From contig JANVFP010000034.1 of NCBI GenBank assembly GCA_027919835.1, positions 186,001 through 250,000 of the forward strand: DNA of 64,000 bases, read 5' to 3'. Every line of letters starts with the position of its first letter. Position 1 is the first letter of the stretch. This document shows, piece after piece, positions 33,136 through 44,660 of this stretch. The DNA is from Lentinula raphanica. Taxonomy: Eukaryota; Basidiomycota; Agaricomycetes; Agaricales; Omphalotaceae. A model generated the notes under the pieces. That model worked only from the letters and a program-made list of their open reading frames with translations, searched no databases and was not told the origin of the DNA. Made by a program: the position numbers and the translations under genes.

Positions 33136-34526
33136 CATGTGCTTCCAAAGGCTTAGGCCCTGATCGGATGCACGGGAAAAGGGCGTCGGGTTTCGGGTTT
33201 TGATGATTTCCCTGCCAAATAAAACCCGTCTGGATCCTGCCGGGTCCCGCCGATTTCCCAATGGGTTTTTCTTGGCAGAGGAATGGTTAAGCCAGGTTAA
33301 GCCGGAAGGGTTCATTGAGATCGCGTAGTATGATTCAACCCGGTACGGAAGTGGATCTGTGCGGGCAGTGTGTGGTGATCAACTGAATAAGAGCATACCG
33401 ACGATGACCTACGATAACAGACGGTAACAGGCTGACGATTCGCAACAACCTTAGAAAAACCTCTTAAACCATGCATTACGACCATGCGTACACACGTTCC
33501 GGAGGACATTTTGTCAAACATCGGTTGAACTGTGATGAACCCGAAACGCCATCTTTTGCAATAATTCGAAATTAGTATTACGAAGGTCTATACAAGGAGG
33601 TACTATCGAGGTTGACGCGTTTAGATGATACGGTTGGTGGATTGGATGAGAGCTGATGAGAGGCGTCGTATCAGCGTGAGTTTTCTGGGGATTTTTCGCT
33701 TCTTGTAGCCATTTGTGGGAGGGTTGAGCCAGAGGGTTCGATCGCGTAGTATGATTCAACCCGATGCAGACGAGTCTCCGACTCGAATCTGTGCAGGCAG
33801 TGTCTGGGCAGTGCGCACTGTGCGGCCTTGCGAGCTCTTGTGAGGCGGTTCACTGGAAATTTCCCGATGACGAATTATGATAACAGACGATAACAGGGTT
33901 GTAAGATATTATGAGCTGTAACAACCTCAGCAACCTATGCGTACACCACAATAGTTGAACTCTGTGATGGTTAACTTGAAATACCCTCTTTGAAGATAAC
34001 TTGAAATCACATACATGAATATTGCGAAGGTCTATACACTGAGTATTGGTGATGCGGTTGGTAATGAGATCGCTGAGAATCTTTGGCTCTTGTAGCCACT
34101 TGTGAGAAGGTTGAGCCCTGTTGTACCAAAGGCAGTTGATAGCGCGGTCTATGATGGTTCAATCCGATATGGAAGTGTCTCCAACTTGAAAATGTGCGGC
34201 AGTGTCTGGGCAGTGAGAGGCGGTAAGCTCTAGCAAAAACTGCGCCAACGGTAGAATACAAGGAGAATATACGAGTACAAAGTCAGTTTCAAGAGACCTA
34301 AGCATGACAGCAAGCAGGCGTACAATGCAGAGGCTGGAGAGTCGAAACAGCGCTCTTTGACAATCACCACAAACAGTGACAAGTTTTATGCCGGGTTATG
34401 AAGGTACATGCCACTGAGATAGATAGAGCAAGATGGGTTTCGTCCGAATGCGTGACAGAGCTCATCTCCAATAAGAGCACCAAGATTGAAGACGTTCAGA
34501 AGGGCTTGTCAAGGCGACAGAGCTTT
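33136..34526. repeat. Cluster of diverged interspersed repeats, copies 2-4
   Basis: No gene. Three blocks (about 33,260-33,560, 33,640-33,980, 34,070-34,240) resemble each other and 28,620-28,960. Shared motifs include AGGGTTGAGCC, TATGATTCAACCCG, GAAGTG-rich text, GCAGTGTCTGGGCAGTG and CGATAACAG. They are in the same orientation, as if produced by serial duplication. Short minus-strand frames here are products of the repeat. Confidence 0.5.
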
Positions 34527-35084
34527 CACACCAGCGAAAACGGAGCAAAGTAGAGGTAGAGATAGAGTAGAGGTGGAGCTCTAAGTAGAGAAGTTACAAG
34601 GAGCAACACCTCTACTTTCTGAGTTCAAAACAGCGCTCGCCCCAGTGCCACATTTCGGTCACCACCGGCATTATCATTTCCTTGCGCCGCTCGGCGGCGG
34701 GTCTCCCGAACGTCTCAACACTACAGGCTGTACTCACATTAGAGAACATGCATTTGGTCCCACCATCTGTCAGAGACCTTTCCAAGAACTTCGAAACCAC
34801 TCGCTATCTTTGACTTATCTTTGACTGGTAAATGAGATGTATATTGATTTTTGGCGTGTCCGCCATTCGGCATAGTCCCAGTGATTCCGGCGGTGGCGTC
34901 AGCTCGGCATCTGTTCTACTTTCTACTTCGGCATCTGTTGACTCCGGTTGATTCGGTTTACGGTGGAACTCTACTTTTGAAAGCCATCCTAAAAGTAGAG
35001 AGGTGACCTCTACTTCCAAGTATATATCTACCTCTACCTCTACTCTACCTCTACTCTACTTTCACTCCAGTTGTCGCTGGTGTG
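34527..35084. mobile_element. Putative 558-bp inverted-repeat element with GTAGAG arrays
   Basis: The left end CACACCAGCGAAAACGGAGC and the right end in reverse complement CACACCAGCGACAACTGGAG match with mismatches. Inside each end lies a run of AAGTAGAGGTAGAG-type repeats in opposite orientation (about 34,552-34,610 and 34,975-35,062). No target-site duplication was seen, and the coding potential is limited to a 62-codon minus-strand frame. The structure fits a non-autonomous DNA element. Confidence 0.6.
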
Positions 35085-36342
35085 AATGTCCTCCAAGGCG
35101 AAGTAGGTGGAGAAACAGGGAGAAACGTGCAGGTACTGCACCGGCGCTAATTTTTGGCCTCCAAGAATGCCGGATCGCACCGGACCGGTGTCAAATAAGC
35201 AGCTTTCAGCGACCACCACGTCCTCCAACAAGTCCAACGCCTACTTGATCTAGCTTTCTCCCCTCAACTACCGAAGGAGGTCCCTCGCAGCAACCAGCTT
35301 CTTCTTCTCAGCTCTCTGATCTCCTCTTTCCGTGAACTGTCGCAATGCGCATCTTTATGGGCTACCTTGCTTGTCCGAGCAGCCAGCAAGACTTCTCCAC
35401 ATGCGGGCTGAGTTAGGGTAGTCAGAGCAGGGAGGATGAAAACGCTTTGAACTCGCTGCGCTCACTTTGGAAGCCGCTGGATGCTCTTCCGAATTCGACT
35501 TTTCGACTTCAAGTCAGTCGTTGTTACTTAATCTATCCCTATCCCGGGACTTATTCCCGCTACCCTTTAGGGTAAGGGTTTTATACCCCACTAATTTTTG
35601 CGTTCCAGTGAGAGTAGCGTTTTTTTGCACTTCGGCCCGGTTTCAATTCAGTTGTCAGGATTTATCGGCCCGCTTTAATCCTGTCGCTGGTTTCCTCTCG
35701 AGTCCCAATTGCTTCCAAATTCAGTGTCACTGAAGCTATATTCTTGCATCTCTAAACTGCTGTATATATCCAGTACCGTGTCTCTTTGCTAGAGAGAGGT
35801 GGGGGTGGGGGGTGGGCTACAGAACATATATCCTCATTGCTCAAATGGGGTAGCGGGCTATGCCGCTCATCGGCGCTACACCGATTATGAAAAAGTGGTC
35901 ATACCGAGTGTCTGTTGACGCCTGCGGACCGAATGAGGAGACACGGGTGTATTCTCGATTCGTCTGACGAATGAAACTTTCCTACATAGATTGGTCTCGA
36001 TTCATCTGACGAATCAAACTTTCCTACATAGATTGGTCTTTGGTGGTAACACTATCGGAGTCTTGATCGAGGGAGAGAGCATGACAGCTAGCAGACGCGA
36101 GACTAATGGCAGTGGGAAGTTCTGAATATTGTCCATATTGAAATTCTCGCTCAATTGAACGGTCTGTACAAGATAGTTGCACAACAAATCCAGTTGTCTT
36201 CCACCGAACCATCGCATCCATCCCAGGTTCTGGACATCCTTTCGCCATGGCCCCAACGTAACTTCTTTGGTAGCAAAAGCATGTCCCACAATCCAGCATC
36301 GATTCATACAACAAAATTGAAAGTAAGTGCAATACATTTATT
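35085..36342. other. Spacer without a gene
   Basis: About 1.25 kb with pyrimidine-rich text and a G-run at 35,799-35,815. No gene was recognised; plus-strand frames at 35,467-35,733 look non-coding. A 42-bp tandem repeat lies at 35953-36036. The last 300 bp is the 3' flank of methyltransferase 1. Confidence 0.45.
35953..36036. repeat. Two-copy 42-bp tandem repeat
   Basis: Two adjacent copies (35953-35994 and 35995-36036) starting TCTCGATTCGTCTGACGAAT and ending CTACATAGATTGG differ at only two positions. Each contains the small palindrome ATTCGTCTGACGAAT. Confidence 0.9.
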
Positions 36343-37354
36343 CTACATTGGCTTCTGAGCAAAGACTGCATAGTAAGTTACCAAAGCTTCGCTCGAATCA
36401 TCCCATTCTCGACGACATTCCTGCAACAGCTTATCGTACTCTTCCGGTGTTTGCACAACGCCGTACCCTCCCCCGTTGATCACAGGAACTTTCATACCTC
36501 CCCAGAGGCTGGCCCAATACTGACTTGATACTACGACATGCAGATCTTCACTCTTCTCGTCGCCCTCATCGTCCGCATCGCGGGGAATCTCACGTCCGAC
36601 TCTCCCATACCTAGTCTCGCATCGAACGTTCACAAATCCAGCCTGGGCAAGCAACGAAGGGAGATAGACTCCCAGATTCCCAATGACCCCTTTTGCGTCA
36701 TACAACTTGTTGATGAGCGAAACGAGTTTCGTGGACTGTGGCCCGACTCCAAAGCGCAGTTGTTGTGCCTCGACCTCGACGAGTTCAGCCCAGCCTCCGG
36801 GTATGAGCACCCGGAAGAACTCGGCTGCCATCTCTTTCCAGCGTGAATCATTCATGGCCACGATTAAGAGACGCTGATGGGCGTAGGAAAAAGTGTTTGT
36901 CCATTCGACGGGCAAGTTGGTGACGGATCGAACTGAGAATTCAATGTTTGGGGTATGGTTTGGGGGGAATTGTTTGTTTGAGATGTCGATACATTTGAGT
37001 TGGATGAGAGCGCCCTTGGAAGCGACGTGGGAGGCAAAATCTAAAGCCCAGATACCTTGATGATCGCTGTCAACATCGTATCAAGAAGATTGTGGGTCAT
37101 AGGTGGGTCCTTACCACTTCCTGCTCCACTTTCTAACACCATATCGCCTGTCTTCAAGGAAAGCGGAGCTAAGTAAAGTTTGTTTCCATATATTTGTGTA
37201 ATCCACTTGTGCTGCACATTCAATCTACAACACAAAGCACAACTCTTGAACATAACGCTGACATGTTACATGCATCCACGAACCTGTTCGTCTCTTCAGC
37301 ATCAGCTGGAAGAAGGTATTGAGCAGAGCTGTAATGTCTGGAGTCTAGTGCCAT
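36343..37354 (-). CDS. SAM-dependent methyltransferase (LaeA-like type), copy 1
   Basis: The start at 37354 gives MALDSRHYSSAQYLLPADAE and ETNR, a variant of the N-terminus usual in fungal LaeA/UMTA-type methyltransferases. After an intron comes NVQHKWITQIYGNKL and the SAM-binding motif I, VLESGAGSG. The last exon gives IWALDFASHV, CIDISNKQFPPNH, SVTNLPVEW, FRVLIPGGWAELVE (post-I region) and a C-terminal part that ends in TYYAVFAQKPM, stop at 36343. About 300 residues in three exons. The catalytic core appears complete. The substrate is unknown; enzymes of this type methylate small molecules or act in the regulation of secondary metabolism. Tandem with the next gene, same strand. Confidence 0.88.
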
Positions 37355-37777
37355 GATGAAACGGGGGATACTTGACTATAGTGAGAATCAAAGACACTCC
37401 AGGTAATACTAGTTAGTAGGTTTTTATAGGCCAGCGAATTCCAACACGGTGGGTCAACAAGGATCTGCTCAATTTCGTTCAATCAGTAGGTTTGCATCAG
37501 AATCACTTCATTTGTTGCTCGCACTGATAACGCTTGAAAGACTTAGATGTTAGTCCTGTTACAAACTGTTGGATATGATGCATCCGAATCATGATCCATT
37601 GAACCTCGAGCATCTTTACGTGCTCGACTCACAAGGATATGCTCGGAGAGTGCTTGAGCGACCGAACACTTGATTACCGCCTGGTTTGTGGATACATCAT
37701 CTATCAACCTTTGCTTCGTATATATGTTCCTCGTGTCCTTCGAAATGAGTACGATGAGAATAGGTATCACCCTTTTT
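37355..37777. other. Spacer between the two methyltransferase genes
   Basis: This 423-bp stretch holds the promoter of copy 1 and the 3' flank of copy 2. Nothing else seen. Confidence 0.5.
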
Positions 37778-38920
37778 TTACATTGGCTTCTGAGCGTAGA
37801 CCGCGTGGTAAGTCGACGAAGCTTCGGAACCATCATGACTCTCCCATTCCTCACAACTGTCCTTCAACAGCTGATCATACTCTTCAGCTGTCTGCACAAC
37901 CCCGTACCCTCCTCCATCGACCACAGGGGTTTTCATACCCTTCCACAGACTCATCCATTCCTTGCCTGGAATCCACGGCACTGGCTGCTGCTGCCGCCCA
38001 CCGGGGACCGTCACATCCTTCTCCGCATTCTCATGAGTCCCATCACTCTCCCGATGTCCAATCTTAACCGTCCTCGTCTCACATCTCACATTCACAAACC
38101 CAATCCTCCCAAGCAAAGCACTCAGATACACTCCCAGATTCGGTATAACCCCCTTCGCATCATACAATTTCCTGATCAACGAAACAAGCCTCGTCGACTC
38201 TGGTCCAACCCCAAACCTCAGATCCCCCGCCTCGTACTCTAAAAGCTCCACCCAGCCTCCGGGGCGAATGACCCTGAAAAGCTCATGGGCAAGTGTGGTC
38301 CAGCCAGAATCTGCCATGGCGCTGACGAGGAGACGCTGGTGAGCATAGGAAAAGGTATCGGACCATTCCAGAGGGAGGTTAGTCACAGATTGAATTGAGA
38401 ACTCGACGTTTGGGGGATGTGTTTGGGGGAATTGTTTGTCGGAGATGTCGATGCATTTGATTTGGATGGGAGGAATGTTCAAGGAAGAATCGGCGACGTG
38501 TGCGGCAAAGTCTAAAGCCCAGATACCTTCCAGTTGTTGGTCAACAAGGGAATTATTGCACATCGTTATTGGCAAGTGAGCTCAAGTTGCTCGAGATGAT
38601 TGAGCCAAATCAAAGTACTTACCGCTTCCTGCTCCGCTTTCTAGAACCATATCACCTGTTTTGAAAGAAACAGGCGCCACGTAAAGCCTGTTTTCATACG
38701 CCCCAGTGATCCATTTGTGTTGAGTTTTCAGCCTGGAAACAAGGGGATGATGCAATGAGTAAGTAACATTGAGCGTACAAGACTCCTCGCGCCCTTCCAT
38801 CAACAACTTTGCACGCCCATCACCAATGCACAATGCTCCAAGGGTGGTCGCTCACCTTGAAGTTTCTTCAGCATCGGCTGGAAGAAGATATTGAGTGGCA
38901 TTGTGGTAATATCTGGACAT
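37778..38920 (-). CDS. SAM-dependent methyltransferase (LaeA-like type), copy 2
   Basis: Tandem paralog of the gene at 36343. The start at 38920 gives MSRYYHNATQYLLPADAEET. The second exon has TQHKWITGAYENRLYVAP and motif I VLESGAGSG. The main exon has GIWALDFAAHVAD, CIDISDKQFPQTHPP, SVTNLPLEWSDTFSYAHQRL, FRVIRPGGWVELLEYEAG and the ending TYHAVYAQKPM. Compared with copy 1 it carries an insertion of about 20 residues (Glu/Gly/Gln-rich, around GGRQQQPVP) in the C-terminal half. The intron positions are the same in both. The pair arose by tandem duplication, and both copies look functional. Confidence 0.88.
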
Positions 38921-39185
38921 TGTTTACTTTGAGACTTCAAAGTAGTACTGTACGATTCTGAAGACCGTGAGCGACGGGGTTTTGAAGGATCCTACGTCCC
39001 CATTGCAGCTTTTATCTATCTCACCGGATGCCACCAGATGCCACCTGATGCCACTCGATAATCGATTCCATAGTCCAATACATCCAAATCTGGCAGATTA
39101 TGATTAACCATTGAGTAAGTATATGCATAAATGAATCTGATAATCATTGGAAAACCCCCATGCTATCCAATCTGAGCCTAATTCT

Positions 39186-42100
39186 TCATACCGAATCGAG
39201 AACTCTCCCATCTCTCAACTCCTCTGGCTCGTCTATGAAAATAGCTTCTACATTCTTCCACTTCCCCTCCTCTCCTTTTCTATCCGACCCTTTCCTAACC
39301 ACGCTCAAACTCCCTTCTCGCACCGCCCTCCAAATCCTCTCCCTCTCCACCCAATATTCCACCTTCCCACTATCATCCTCCCTCACCGGCATCCAAACCC
39401 TCTCTCCCGTGTCCCCATCCGTCTCAGCTCGGAACCATCTAGGCTGATGATGATGCTTGTCCGAACTGAGTCCCTCAAGCTCCCTCTCCCGTCTCCTCCT
39501 TCTTTCCCTTTGTTTTTCCTCTTGGTTTCCTTTCAAAACATTCGCCAGATCCCAAAAGCCCATCTCGAAGGCACGTTGATCCGGACGAAGTCGGGAGTCG
39601 GTCGGGGGAAGAGAGGATCTCAGGCTCAGCGCACGGTCTCCGGGCGTGTTTTTCTTTTTGTTCTTGTCTTGTGCGAGTTCCTGTGAGACTGGGATGGAAG
39701 GTAAATCGTTCAGCGTGACTGCGAACGGAGTGAGATTAAACGGCGTCCCGGCTGGTTTGAGCGTGTTTCTCCAGAGCAGGATGTATTCCTGTGAATGGGG
39801 TCCGTGGATCTGGCCCGAGCTTGCTTGATGGACAGGCCGCATGACGAGCTGAGAATCCCACTTTCCGGCGATATCATACACTGGCTCTCCTGTGCTTGAG
39901 ATGACGCGACCGGCGATTTCGTACGCGTCTTTGCCTCTCCAACCGCGCGGTTTGAAGGTGAGGATACATTGAGAGGACGTGTGGTGGTTCGTGATCTTGA
40001 TAGAAGCGAAATGAATAAGGACAGTACATGGCATAAGAGAATTAACACTCACGAGCATATCACCGTAGTGGTCTATGGTAGGCGATCCTAGAATGAACCC
40101 AGACACGCTGGTGGTCACCTTCTTCCACGTATAATGTTCAGTGATCATTTCGTCTGTGTCCGCATCTTCGTCTTCGTCTTCAACCACCTCACTTGCCCGA
40201 TCATCCACCGTCCACGCCTTTGGTATCCTCAATTCAACATGGGCCACCCCCGTCGGTCGGATCTCAAAACTCTTGCCCATAAACTTGTTCTGAGCATCCA
40301 CCTCGCCAAAGTACCTCCAGCCTGTCTTGAGGATCTTGGAGCCTTAAGCGATACAACCAACGATGATCGTGATCAGTGAAAACGTAACACAACACGATGA
40401 AAAACCGAGTGATTGAGAAAAATAGTATATAGAATACACACCTTTCCCCAGGGTTCCCTTATTGCCCTCTCCATTCTCCGCCTCGATCATACCAAAACTT
40501 TCCGCCCAGCAGGCACTAATAGGAGGATGATGGCTAACCTGTTCCGACACATATCTATACCCTTGTTTGCCCTGTTGCCCTCTCTCGTGAACCCGTTCAG
40601 CTTTCCCTACCCCGCTTCCGCCTGCCTCAAGTTCAAGTTCGTTCGCTTCCTCTCCTAGATAGACATACTCAAACGTCTCTCCAAGCATCGGGTTAAACGG
40701 CTTCGCGATCCTTCCAATCGTCGAGCTATAGTTGGACATCGCGAACGCGGCGATGTAGGCTATGCGTAAATGTGGTGAGGGTGTATTTGAGGCGATGTCG
40801 ACTGTTTTATGAAGAAGACTGATGAGTTAATCTCCGAAAAAGAACGGGAATGAGTATACTCACGACACTCTGAAAACTCCATATCCTCCGCCATCCTCTG
40901 TAACATGCTTGTAGGCTCGTTGAAATACACCGGGAAGGAGATCTTCGTTAGGTCTTTGCCTATGCTGTTCTTCAGCGCCGACCAGAGCGAGGCCGCGGGT
41001 CGAGAGGTGGAGAGGGAGAGAGAGGTTCGGAGATGGGCATAAGGCGCGTATTGGGTATGGAATGTGGAGGTGGGTATTGATATGGGAGATGATGATAATA
41101 ATGATGATGCTGAAGGGGAGGAAGAAGAAGAAGGAACGGCGATAGTAGAGGAAGTCTGAGAGGACGTCGGAGTGAAATAAGCGGATGTGATCGAAGAGGT
41201 AACGGATGAAGCGAGAGGAGCGATGGGTTTCGTCGTGGATGATGATAAAGATAACGATGGATTTGAGGGTTGTAGCTGAAGCTGAGCGGGAACCACCAAG
41301 TTTGGAATATTATTCGACTCTATCGCGTCGAAAAACTCGTCTTCGTCGTCCTCATCTTCCGAATCTGCATCTGCATCCTCATCTTTGTCAACAACTTCAC
41401 CGGCCTGGTTCATCACCACATCCGGAATCATGGCTACACGATCAAATTGCTCGTCGTAAACAGTCGGTGTCTTCAACCCGTCGTCTTCTTCATAGCCTCT
41501 GGGCAGCGTCATCCTCCTCCCAGTCCTACCGACCGTACTATCAAACCCACCGCTACTCGGACTCCTCTGGCCCGTGGCCATCATCATCGACCTCGTCGGG
41601 CTCCCAGCAGTCCCCAACCGTCTACTCTCCCTCCTCGAGCTCTTCAAACTCCCAAAATTCCTGCTCGTCCTCTTCAGTTCCTTTTCCAACCCCTGTTCCT
41701 CCTCCAACACCACCTTCATACTTTCCTCCCAAGCCTTTTGCGCTCGCCTTGCTTGTTTCACCGTGGCTTCGAGTGCTTTCCGCTTCGTTTCGGACTCGCG
41801 GAGGGCGTATCTTGTTGACGCGAGAGTATTGTGTGTGGAGCGGAGGGTTTTCCTGGTTTGTGTTAAGGAGGAATGGGAGGTGGCGAGGTGGGTTTGGAGG
41901 GAGGTTTCTCGGGAGTTGGACATGGTGATGTATTGGGAGATGAGGGTTTCAAGCATGGAGAGAGAAGAGAAGGAGGGAACATCTAGGTGTTTGATGCTCT
42001 CGAGTTGGTGGAAGATGGATTTAGATTGTTGCTCGTAGGTATCAGCGTAGGGTAAGATGAATTCTGTTGTTGTCTCTGTTTCCTCGACGTCGTCGCCAAT

Positions 42101-43229
42101 TTCGCCTTGAAACTCCTCTTTCTGATCATCGTCTTGATCTACATCTCCGTCCTCGTCTTCTTCGCCATCAGATACATCCGTATACCCAAACCTCGACTCT
42201 GCCTTCTCCTTCCCTTCCCGTGGTCTTCCTCCCGACAAACCCGATATTCCAGACTCGGCTTCGCTTTGGATACCATGTATACTCCCGCTCTGACGATGAA
42301 AACTCTCAGCGTCTGATACTGAGCCGGGGGTGGTATTGGAGCTGGACTTCACGCTCGAGGTTGTCTTGCGTGTCTTCTTTCGGATGGTGGATTGGAGACC
42401 GCCAATGAAGCGATTGGTGCTAGAGATACTCGGGCGAAGACTTTCGGATGTAGAGTCCATGCTGGGTTTTCCTAGCCCTACCTGGACCTGGGTATGCTGT
42501 GCTTCCTGTGCTGATGCTGATGCTGATTGACCTGGCTGGTGCTGCCTCGCCCAAGCTTTCCATTCCTCAATCGCGCTGATCCATCGGTTAGCTTCAATAG
42601 GATGGTTCGCTTTGAGATACCATCGTTGGGATTGGGATGAGGGCGAAGAGGTGGATGCTGGATTGGAGGGAGAGCCGGAGAATATTTCGAATCGGAGTTT
42701 GTCTGAAGGTGAAACTGTGGCGTTGAATGTTGAGAGTTGGATATTGTATATGAGATAAAGAGTTTGATCAGAGAAGGTTGAAGCAAGTCGAAAGAGAAGA
42801 TTTAAGTATAAGTTTAACGGCGATAATTGTAGAGCTCCGCATACCTCTCACACCAGCGCTCCTCATCGAAATTGCACCTCTAGACGCCACACTCTCATCT
42901 TCTTGGCGCCTGTAGTAGCTCAAAACACCACCACGGAGGACGAACCAGCGAGTATTGTATCCTTTGGCAAGATTGGTGTATTTCAAGAGGTAGCCTTTCA
43001 AGGGTGGAGGAGGAGCAGAAGGAGAAGGGAGAGAAGGAGGGGATTGAGATATAGGTTGTTGAGACTGGGGAGTCCGTGATGATGATGCTGATGATGATGA
43101 TGGGTTGGTCATCGTGGAGGTGAGAGAACCTCTGTTGGTTGAGGCTCTATCGACGTCGTCGTTAACAATGACGGAGATATTTCCAGCGCCCATGGGATTA
43201 TCCAATTTTCGCACGGTGTTTAGCGCCAT
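39186..43229 (-). CDS. Oxysterol-binding protein with PH domain and FFAT motif
   Basis: A lipid-transfer protein of the OSBP/Osh family. After a Ser/Pro-rich N-terminus (residues 1-75) comes a PH domain ([42 protein letters not shown]). Then follows a long low-complexity and coiled-coil region (about residues 190-560) with the FFAT-type sequence DEFFDAIES in an acidic context, the docking motif for ER VAP proteins. The C-terminal ORD has [30 protein letters not shown], the signature EQVSHHPP, and [22 protein letters not shown]. Stop at 39186. There are about six exons and 1,150-1,200 residues. I see no ankyrin repeats or GOLD domain, so it is simpler than yeast Osh1/2 or Osh3. Its start codon is 60 bp from that of the divergent HNH gene. 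Confidence 0.93.
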
Positions 43230-43289
43230 ATGTATCCTTCAAGCGAGGCCCCTTTTTATTTTTTATCCATATTCTGGCTACAAACCATC
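43230..43289. promoter_or_regulatory. 60-bp bidirectional start-to-start region
   Basis: The start codons of the OSBP gene (43229, minus) and the HNH gene (43290, plus) are separated by only 60 bp. Both 5' UTRs must be very short, or the two transcripts must overlap at their 5' ends, with promoter elements reaching into the other gene. The text is T-rich and holds no recognised site. Confidence 0.55.
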
Positions 43290-44660
43290 ATGGCAGACTT
43301 GCCACCACCTTTACCAGGAAAACCACTTCCTTCCGCTACTGAAGCAGCGCAGCAATCACTGAGCAACTATGATAACATCAATCCAGCATTCGTGTGTCTG
43401 GAGAGCAATGCACTTGGCGCATATGAAATCTGTCTTGCATTCGAGCAGAGGGCTGTCGCCACAAACAAGTATAAGGATGTTATGTATGCTCGGATTTTGG
43501 GATACTTGATACTCCACGTACCTTCCGACGCTGCCCGGCGCGAACTGAACAGCATCATTCATAGCTGCTCTGCAAGTCTCTCAAGATTGGAGTCTGCAGG
43601 ATCATCGTCTTCAGTCGATGGCAGCGATTTTGAGAAATTGTCAGAACTGGGAGAAACATTTCTTCTGTTCTTCATTCGTTCTTGTAAGTGGATTCTCTTT
43701 CTTCATCTCAAAGGACATTGACAACATCATGCTCTAGTCAAGAAATTCATGGGGCGCACACCAGCTTCATCTGATTCTCTCAGTCGTCCGTCTTTTAATC
43801 AAGTCAAGGCTCGTGTGCAGGATTTAATCGATGCTGCTAAATCAAATCATGAGAAGGCCAAGATTGCTGTGAGTCAGGTTTGTAGAGGGCTTGAGCGTGT
43901 CATTTTTGTTGAATCACCACCCTTTCAAACCTAGGCACTTTACCGTGATGGTTACAAGTGTGTGGTCAATGGCCGTTATGACCTCAGTGCTCCTGATATA
44001 TCAGTGGAGGAAGCTCTCAATGCAGGAGGTTGTGTGCTCACGCGATTGGCTCACATCGTTCCGGATTCGACATATTTTACGCTGAGTGATAACAATAAGG
44101 TATCTCATCTACTTTTGACATCTTTCATTCTATCATTTGCTGACCATCTATGCCAGAAAGGATATGCTGCATCTGTATTAGCAGTTCTGAAGAGGTCCGG
44201 GTACGACGTCAACAAGATCAATGGTGATACAGTCCACTCGCTCTACAATGTCATGACAATGCAGAGGGATACCCATGAATTTTTTGACTGTTTGGAAATA
44301 TACTTCGAAGAAACGGTAAGCTGTGGTTCATAAATCATTTGGGTTTACGATTGTTGATGGAGGTTGGGGACGCAGGATACCGTGAATTGCTATCGTGTCA
44401 TAGCATTTGACACGAGAATCCAAGAACCTCGAACGGTCACACTCACTACTCCTGATCCTGTCCTTTATCCTCTCCCCGATCCTAAATTGCTTGCTTTACA
44501 TGCAACCTGTGCCAAAGTTGCTCATCTTTCAGGCGCTGGTGAATACCTCGACAAGATAGATTATGATGAGGAAACCATAGGTGTATTGGCAACTGATGGT
44601 GGCTCTTTCGAGGTTTTGAATCAGGCACTTCGTCGATCTTTCATTAGAGTTGGGGCATGA
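43290..44660 (+). CDS. HNH nuclease-domain protein of the basidiomycete type
   Basis: The start at 43290 gives MADLPPPLPGKPLPSATEAA. The N-terminal half is helical, without a known domain (YEICLAFEQRA, YARILGYLILHVP, ETFLLFFIRS). The exon starting near 43935 has ALYRDGYKCVVNGRYD, the entry of the HNH domain, followed by LAHIVPDS, and, after an intron, TVHSLYNVMTMQRDTHEFFD. The three metal/catalytic positions (His in AHIVPD, Asn in YNVMT, His in THEFFD) are present. The second Cys usual in RDGYRC-x-x-TG versions is Val/Asn here. Five exons end at a stop at 44660; about 385 residues. This family is strongly expanded in mushrooms and its biological role is unknown; a nuclease activity is inferred from the motif. 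Confidence 0.82.

Noticed and set aside
39147..39686. 179-codon plus-strand frame rich in Ser/Pro/Leu
   Set aside because: It overlaps the last exon of the OSBP gene on the other strand, which has clear homology.
41206..41928. 240-codon plus-strand frame
   Set aside because: It is antisense to the Ser/Asp-rich coding region of the OSBP gene, and its composition is simply the complement of that text.
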